Source: Acidicapsa ligni (GTDB lineage Bacteria > Acidobacteriota > Terriglobia > Terriglobales > Acidobacteriaceae). Taken from it: DNA of 64,000 nucleotides. The stretch is from assembly GCF_025685655.1 (NCBI RefSeq), contig NZ_JAGSYG010000001.1, positions 558,001-622,000 on the forward strand. Reading direction: 5' to 3'. Made by a program: the position numbers and the translations under genes. The notes below the pieces were generated by a model. The model did no database searches and was not told the origin of the DNA. It saw nothing but the letters and a program-made list of their open reading frames with translations. Shown here one piece after another: positions 59,275-64,000 of this stretch. Positions within the stretch are counted from its first letter, which is position 1. Each line of letters begins with the position of its first letter.

Positions 59275-61764
59275 TTAGTACTGATACTTCAGAACTTCGG
59301 GCGCGGGGAAGACTGACGTGGAGCGGTGAACGTTACCCGCGGTGCCGATGCCGGAGAGAGTGAATCCGTAGAGCCATTCTGTTTCATCGCGCAGCGAGCC
59401 CAGGGCGAAACGACGATAGCCAAGAATCAGGCCGCAGCAGTTCCAGTTGTAGATGGTCTCGATGCCGCCGTACTGGAGAGCGCCGTGGGTGAAGTCGTAG
59501 CTGGAGTTGAGGGCGACGCTCAGGCCTACGTCCGATGGCTTGCCGAAGTAGAGAAACGGTGAAATCTCGTGGCTCTGGATGAGCGACGCCTGGCTCCCGG
59601 TTTCATCTGCAGCGTTTAACAGGGCGTGCCCAAGGCCGATGGTGGTGCGGCCGAAGCTGTAACCGGCGAAGAGATTGTTGGCGCCGAGGCGGCCAGCCTT
59701 GGTGTCGTAATCCAGATCCCACTCGATGCGCAGGTTATCGATGGCTTCAAAACGCATGCGCGAGACGATGGGCGCGATGTTGCGTGACGAGGTCAGATAG
59801 GCAACGCCGGTCATGTCGAGCGTGGTGTCGAAGACGTTGCGGCGGTTGGGAATGAGGGCTCCGCCGAAGTCTGAATCGATGAAGTATTTCTGGGAGATCT
59901 GCCAACTGGCCCATTCGCGCGCGGGTGGTTCGCAGGGCGCTTCGGTCTCGCAGGGCCTGGGGTTGAGCGGCTTCACATAAAAGCGCTGGGTGAGGGAGAA
60001 GCCGGCCTCGTTGGTGTTGGTGGCGATGTCGGTGGTGTCGAAGTGCAGAATATCGCGCGCGTTGTTGATGCCGGTGACGTAGCGATAGAAGACTTCGGGT
60101 TCAATGACGTGACGTAGCTGCCGGTTCAGATGGCTCAGGGTGAAGTCTCGTTCGACGGCAGGCGGACGGATGTCGAGAGAGACCTCAAGGTCAGAGCGGT
60201 TGAGGGGATTGTGCTGTACGAGTGGTACTCCATTGTTGGCGCCAGTGAGGTCGGGAATCTGACTGCCGGAGTATTGCGTAGTGCGCAGGCCGAGTTGGGG
60301 CAGGATGTTCCAATCGCCGACGTGAATGGGCCACTCGATATGCGGATAGAGATCGAGCCTGCCAACATTTCTGGCATGGAAGGTCGGTTCGGCGCGTTCC
60401 AGGTCGCCGATGGAGGATCCGACGCCCCAGAGAACCGGGGTATTGGCAAAGGGGCGATCGATGGCGTCGAAACGGACGTTGGGGAGATGCAGAATTCGCG
60501 CTTCGGGAACGCTGGTGACTGGTTCGCCATTGGCATTGGTGCCTGCGAAGCTCTGGAAGCGGTCGAATGAGATGGATGGAATGAAGCCGCGATGGGCGTG
60601 GGTCAGGGCCAGGTCGCTCTGTACTTCCGAACTGGTGGCTTGTGCCAGATTTTCATCGAAGGCCAGGCGGTAAATGTAGCTGGAGAGGTATTCGATGCTG
60701 CCTGCAACGCGGGTATGGGGAGTCAGGTCCTTGCGCCCAAAAGCGAGTATGTCGGCTCCGCCTTGATTTTGCAGAGTTGGCGTTTTGGCCCCAGCGAGAG
60801 TTTCTTCGATGCCGCGATCCAACAGGGCGCTCCAGCGAACGGTCAGGGCATCGATGCCAGGGCCGCGATAGCGAAAGTCACCGTTCGGAGCAAAGCCGCG
60901 TTTGCTCCAGTATTGCGCGCCGACGGTGATGTCCATGCTGCGGTTGATTACCCAGTAAACCTGCTCGCCGATGACGAAGCCTTTGACTCCGGAGTTTTCA
61001 AAGCCGTCGAGCAGGATGCCCGATTCTCTGCCGTTTTCATCAAGATTGTGTTGGATGAACGGCAGGTAGAAGAGCGGGACGCGGAGAAACTCGAAGATGC
61101 TGTTGCGGGTGGTGGCTTTGCCGTTGGCGACGTCGATAGAGCGGGAGATCAACTCCCAGTCGGGCTTTGGCAGACGGCAGGAGGTCATGGAGCCGTCGAC
61201 GATGTGGTAGTTGTTTTCGCCGGTCTGGATGAGCACGCGCCCGGTGAAGATGAAGGGGTCAGGTGTGCTGTAGATCTGGGAGTGGCCGACGCGGCGCACG
61301 CCGAAGGATCCGGCTACGTCGTAGAAGCGGGCGGTGTGCTGGTCGAGATTCATCTCGCCGTGCGAGGCGGTGAGGATGGTGTCGTTGGGGCCGCCTTCTA
61401 GCTGGAGATGGCCGGTCGCTTCGACTGCCGAAGTGGGCTGGTGGTAGACGATCTTATCGGCGTGCAGGATGTAGTTCCTGTAGTAGAGGACGACCTCGCC
61501 GCTGAGGGTCCAGTCGTCACCGATGCGTTCCTGACGCAGGGCTTCCCAATGCATGGGGACGCCGGTTACCGGCACCGGTTCAAGGGTAGCCTGGGGCAGA
61601 ATCTGCTGGCTGGGATCATCGGGAACTTCGGGCTGAGCTGTTGCGGACGAGGCTGGCCTGGGGGTATCAGCCACAGGTAACGCATTAGTCAACAGCTGTG
61701 CCCGCATCTGCACATGACACAGCAGAAGCAGCGTGATACACAAAATATAGCGGGAACGAATCAC
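59275..61764 (-). CDS. lptD: LPS-assembly outer-membrane protein LptD
   Basis: LptD with LptE delivers lipopolysaccharide to the outer leaflet. The 829-residue protein has a signal peptide ('YILCITLLLLCHVQMRA'), an OstA-like N-terminal domain ('RIGDDWTLSGEVVLYYRNYILHADKIVYHQPTSAVEATGHLQL', split) and a long beta-barrel C-terminus. 'FLRVPLFYLPFIQHNLDENGRESGILLDGF' (split) is the family core. Four cysteines are few, so the usual disulfide pattern may differ ('CCGLILGY'). It confirms a diderm, LPS-bearing envelope. It is divergent from the RDD gene. Confidence 0.92.
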   Translation of the reverse strand: MIRSRYILCITLLLLCHVQMRAQLLTNALPVADTPRPASSATAQPEVPDDPSQQILPQATLEPVPVTGVPMHWEALRQERIGDDWTLSGEVVLYYRNYILHADKIVYHQPTSAVEATGHLQLEGGPNDTILTASHGEMNLDQHTARFYDVAGSFGVRRVGHSQIYSTPDPFIFTGRVLIQTGENNYHIVDGSMTSCRLPKPDWELISRSIDVANGKATTRNSIFEFLRVPLFYLPFIQHNLDENGRESGILLDGFENSGVKGFVIGEQVYWVINRSMDITVGAQYWSKRGFAPNGDFRYRGPGIDALTVRWSALLDRGIEETLAGAKTPTLQNQGGADILAFGRKDLTPHTRVAGSIEYLSSYIYRLAFDENLAQATSSEVQSDLALTHAHRGFIPSISFDRFQSFAGTNANGEPVTSVPEARILHLPNVRFDAIDRPFANTPVLWGVGSSIGDLERAEPTFHARNVGRLDLYPHIEWPIHVGDWNILPQLGLRTTQYSGSQIPDLTGANNGVPLVQHNPLNRSDLEVSLDIRPPAVERDFTLSHLNRQLRHVIEPEVFYRYVTGINNARDILHFDTTDIATNTNEAGFSLTQRFYVKPLNPRPCETEAPCEPPAREWASWQISQKYFIDSDFGGALIPNRRNVFDTTLDMTGVAYLTSSRNIAPIVSRMRFEAIDNLRIEWDLDYDTKAGRLGANNLFAGYSFGRTTIGLGHALLNAADETGSQASLIQSHEISPFLYFGKPSDVGLSVALNSSYDFTHGALQYGGIETIYNWNCCGLILGYRRFALGSLRDETEWLYGFTLSGIGTAGNVHRSTSVFPAPEVLKYQY

Positions 61765-62017
61765 TTAAGTCTTTGCCAGCATAACAAAGCTGTCACATGT
61801 AATGAGTGAGACGTGGAAACCGCTGCTCTGGCTGCAAAGAAAAGTCGATCTCGCACCTGGCACATCGGCCGTCGTCGATGCGCACGGACTTTTCAATGCA
61901 ATCACGCGCTCTGCGAACTCTTCTCTTCGAATGCCAGGGATGTCCGGACGCTATTGAATACAGAGGCCTCCGGCCCGCAACCGCAGCCACTACGGTGCGC
62001 CAGAAGGGAATCAGATT

Positions 62018-63730
62018 TTGAGCAATTCGGCGAGTCTCCCCGCAGAAAACTTTGAACCATTTGAATTACGATCCTACGACCCACAGGCGCGCACGGATTC
62101 TCATCCGCATGCTGCGGGTACCCCTGCGTGGAAGCAGGAGGTAAATCAGCGACTGGCGGCGCATCGCACGCGTCGCGGCGGGGCGCAGAATGCGGCCAGC
62201 AATGATGCGGCGGAGAGCCCGCGCGCGGCCAGTTCCCGGGCAGCGCAGGCGGCGGCTCGAGTTGCGGAACGCTACGCCAAGGCGCCCAGCTACAGCCAGT
62301 TGCTTGCCGGAGAGGCGCGGGCGGTTGTCCGTGCGGCCGGTGCGGCGGCCGAAGCGGCGCGGAATGCGCAGGCTGCGGCCCAGGCCGTGCTTTTTGGACT
62401 TGAAGCGGGTTTGGAGTCCGAACATCTGAATGCAGGAGTCTGGGAGCCGACGCCGCAGATTTCTGAAAGCAATATCGTGCAAAACGAGCACGTTCCGCCG
62501 GTGCGCTGGGAAGATACTGTTCCTGAGCCGGTGTACGTTGCCCAGGCGCAGCAAGTTGCCGAAGCGCCCAAAAAGGTGCAGCAGAATGCCTGGGCTGGTG
62601 CGCAGCCGCGCTGGGAAGAGGCGTTGCCTGCCCCAGGGGCAGGCCGCGATGCGTGGTCGGAGATGCGTGTGCATCCGACGGCGGAGTCTCATCCACGGTA
62701 TGGAGGGCACGTTTCCGGACATGTGCAGGCGCAGGAGATGGACGAAGCCGATCCGTATCCGCACGATCTGATGGCCAGCGCCATGGTGGAACCGGTGCAG
62801 CATATTCCGGCGAACCTGATTGAGTTTCCGCGGGAGCTGGTGGCTACACGCAAGGCGCGTCCACGGCTGGCCGAGGGACCGTTTTACGATGCTTCGCACG
62901 AGAACTCGCAGTTAAGTATTTTTGAAGTGGATCCTGAGTTGCTGGCTCCGCCGGTTGCGATCAGCGATTCTCCGGCTGGGGCTGTCGCTCCGCCGGAGTG
63001 GGCGAGCATTGAGCTTGATCGTGCTCCGCATGTGGGTTACGGCGAGCATGAACATGCTGAGCAGTACTCTACTGAGCAGTACCCTGCTGAGTACCACACT
63101 GCTGAGCACTATCCTGTTGATCCGTACTATGGCGGGGAGCGGTATACGGCTCACGAGACGAATCGTGGGTATGCAGATGCATATTCCGAGGCTGGCGTAG
63201 TCGAGAGCTATCCCGAAACGGCGTATGCCGAGGCGGCGGTGGCTGAGGCTCGTTCGGCACAGGCAGCTTCAGCGGCTCGGGTGAGACCTGTCGCGGCGGC
63301 GGCTCTCACTCCAGTCGAGTTGCAGGTAGCTCCCATGGGCGACCGGCTGCTGGCTGGGGTGGTGGATGCTGCTCTGGTGACGCTGGCGTTCCTGGCGGCG
63401 GCGGTGGTGGTGGTGGCGTCTACGGATCATCCACCGGCGGGACGGATTGCGCTGATTGCTACAGGCTGCGGACTGGCGCTCTTTGGGCTGCTGTACCAGT
63501 TTCTCTTTCTGAGCTACGCGGAGGAGGGTACTCCGGGGATGCGTTATGCGCGGATTGCGCTGTGCAGCTTTAACGATGACAATCCATCGCGTGAGCAGAT
63601 GCGGACGCGGATTCCGGCGATGTTGTTGTCGGGCTTGCCGCTGGGCATCGGCCTGCTGTGGGCGCTGATCGATAAAGATCACCTGTGCTGGCATGACCGG
63701 CTGACGAAGACTTATCAGCGGAAGTACTAG
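62018..63730 (+). CDS. RDD-family membrane protein with a long disordered N-terminus
   Basis: A 570-residue protein. Residues 1 to ~440 are low complexity: Ala/Arg/Glu-rich ('AAQAAARVAERYAKAP', 'RAAGAAAEAARNAQAAAQ') and Tyr/Glu/His-rich, with a 15-bp coding repeat near 63055-63116 giving 'AEQYSTEQYPAEYHTAEHY'. The C-terminal ~130 residues are the RDD domain: 'MGDRLLAGVVDAALVTLAFLAAAVVVVAS', 'GLLYQFLFLSYAEEGTPGMRYARIALC' and 'WALIDKDHLCWHDRLTKTYQ' (split). RDD proteins are of unknown or transport-related role. TTG at 62018 with AAGGGAA upstream is the start. Confidence 0.85.
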   Translation: MSNSASLPAENFEPFELRSYDPQARTDSHPHAAGTPAWKQEVNQRLAAHRTRRGGAQNAASNDAAESPRAASSRAAQAAARVAERYAKAPSYSQLLAGEARAVVRAAGAAAEAARNAQAAAQAVLFGLEAGLESEHLNAGVWEPTPQISESNIVQNEHVPPVRWEDTVPEPVYVAQAQQVAEAPKKVQQNAWAGAQPRWEEALPAPGAGRDAWSEMRVHPTAESHPRYGGHVSGHVQAQEMDEADPYPHDLMASAMVEPVQHIPANLIEFPRELVATRKARPRLAEGPFYDASHENSQLSIFEVDPELLAPPVAISDSPAGAVAPPEWASIELDRAPHVGYGEHEHAEQYSTEQYPAEYHTAEHYPVDPYYGGERYTAHETNRGYADAYSEAGVVESYPETAYAEAAVAEARSAQAASAARVRPVAAAALTPVELQVAPMGDRLLAGVVDAALVTLAFLAAAVVVVASTDHPPAGRIALIATGCGLALFGLLYQFLFLSYAEEGTPGMRYARIALCSFNDDNPSREQMRTRIPAMLLSGLPLGIGLLWALIDKDHLCWHDRLTKTYQRKY

Positions 63731-63769
63731 AGTCTCTGGAACGGTAGAAATTCAGAAATAAAATTGATT

Positions 63770-63803
63770 GGGGTGCGGCCAAGGCCGTGCCCCTTTTATT
63801 TTT
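63770..63803 (+). terminator. Rho-independent terminator (bidirectional)
   Basis: GGGGTGCGGCC (63770-63780) pairs with GGCCGTGCCCC (63783-63793), including two wobbles, around AA, and TTTTATTTTTT follows. On the other strand, TTTTATTT follows too. It separates the RDD gene from the beta-barrel gene that ends at 63819. Confidence 0.85.
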
Positions 63804-63818
63804 TGGCGAATTCAGAGG

Positions 63819-64000
63819 TTAGAACAGGCGGCCGAGGCTGAAGAAGATTTTGCGGCGGCCTGCGTCGCCGATGGAAGTGCCGAAGGTGAGCATCCCCAGT
63901 GGAGTGGCTGCGCCAAGGCTGAGGAAGCCATCCTGACGAAGGATAGCGCTGCGTTCGGGACTCCAGATTTCGCCGCCTTCGTATCCGGTGGCGATGTAGA
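63819..64000 (-). CDS. Outer-membrane beta-barrel protein, C-terminal fragment
   Basis: The minus-strand frame enters from the window edge and ends at TAA (63819-63821). The last ~59 residues are beta-barrel-like: 'YIATGYEGGEIWSPERSAIL', 'DGFLSLGAATPLGMLTFG' and a terminal 'KIFFSLGRLF'. The final phenylalanine is the usual signal for barrel assembly. 'GDAGRRKIFFSLGRLF' resembles the ends of patatin-like or BamA-type surface-antigen proteins. The start and main domain are beyond the window. Confidence 0.7.
   Translation of the reverse strand, partial: YIATGYEGGEIWSPERSAILRQDGFLSLGAATPLGMLTFGTSIGDAGRRKIFFSLGRLF

Noticed and set aside
61765-62017. Small genes between lptD and the RDD gene
   Set aside because: Short frames on both strands overlap each other, lack ribosome sites and show no motif; the region is more likely divergent promoters.

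Overview
The window looks like chromosomal DNA of an acidobacterium, probably family Acidobacteriaceae (Granulicella/Edaphobacter/Terriglobus group). The basis is the high-GC composition, a PadR regulator overlapping an 'acidobacterial duplicated orphan permease', tricorn protease, LptD (a diderm envelope), TrmFO, and a family of short intergenic repeats that read as spurious dipeptide proteins. No rRNA, tRNA, prophage, transposase or CRISPR array was recognised. About 60 genes are supported, packed on both strands with short gaps.

Layout. 1-10.6 kb: a truncated DedA-like protein, moeA, a secreted TPR protein, queC, an overlapping GNAT-trmFO-ankyrin cluster, two membrane proteins and der. 10.9-13.0 kb: a disulfide-reductase-type flavoprotein followed at once by a protoglobin. 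13.1-16.2 kb: a large FtsX/MacB-type permease and its PadR regulator. 16.4-21.9 kb: small accessory genes, including a PIN-domain toxin-antitoxin pair, a DinG-type helicase and hicAB (hicA is only 58 codons). 22.0-31.5 kb: queD, two tandem seven-heme cytochrome c/TPR paralogues, an AIM24-like protein and tricorn protease. 31.7-35.0 kb: a secreted phosphodiesterase, small membrane proteins and a higBA-type locus whose toxin gene carries an in-frame amber codon. 35.2-48.6 kb: mnmG, a GH106-like glycosidase, dnaB, a membrane-anchored atypical receiver protein, an S9 peptidase, efp, ridA and an ECF sigma/membrane-partner pair. 48.8-64 kb: small envelope proteins, pyrR-pyrB-pyrC, an NAD(P)-dependent reductase, a D,D-carboxypeptidase, a mono-heme cytochrome, lptD, an RDD-family protein and the C-terminus of an outer-membrane beta-barrel protein.

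How the genes work together. queC and queD both serve queuosine/7-deazaguanine synthesis but sit about 18 kb apart. trmFO and mnmG are related folate/FAD tRNA-modification enzymes. pyrRBC is a pyrimidine unit. The cytochromes, protoglobin and flavoprotein suggest respiratory or NO/O2-related redox chemistry. lptD, the PBP4-type carboxypeptidase, the beta-barrel protein and the secreted hydrolases (tricorn, S9, GH106) fit a soil polymer degrader.

The most unusual non-coding signal is a composite repeat: a hairpin core followed by a 6-bp-periodic GCAA-rich tail. It occurs as 14 cores at nine intergenic loci, all pointing the same way whatever the flanking gene strands. The second notable signal is the higB amber codon beside an intact higA.
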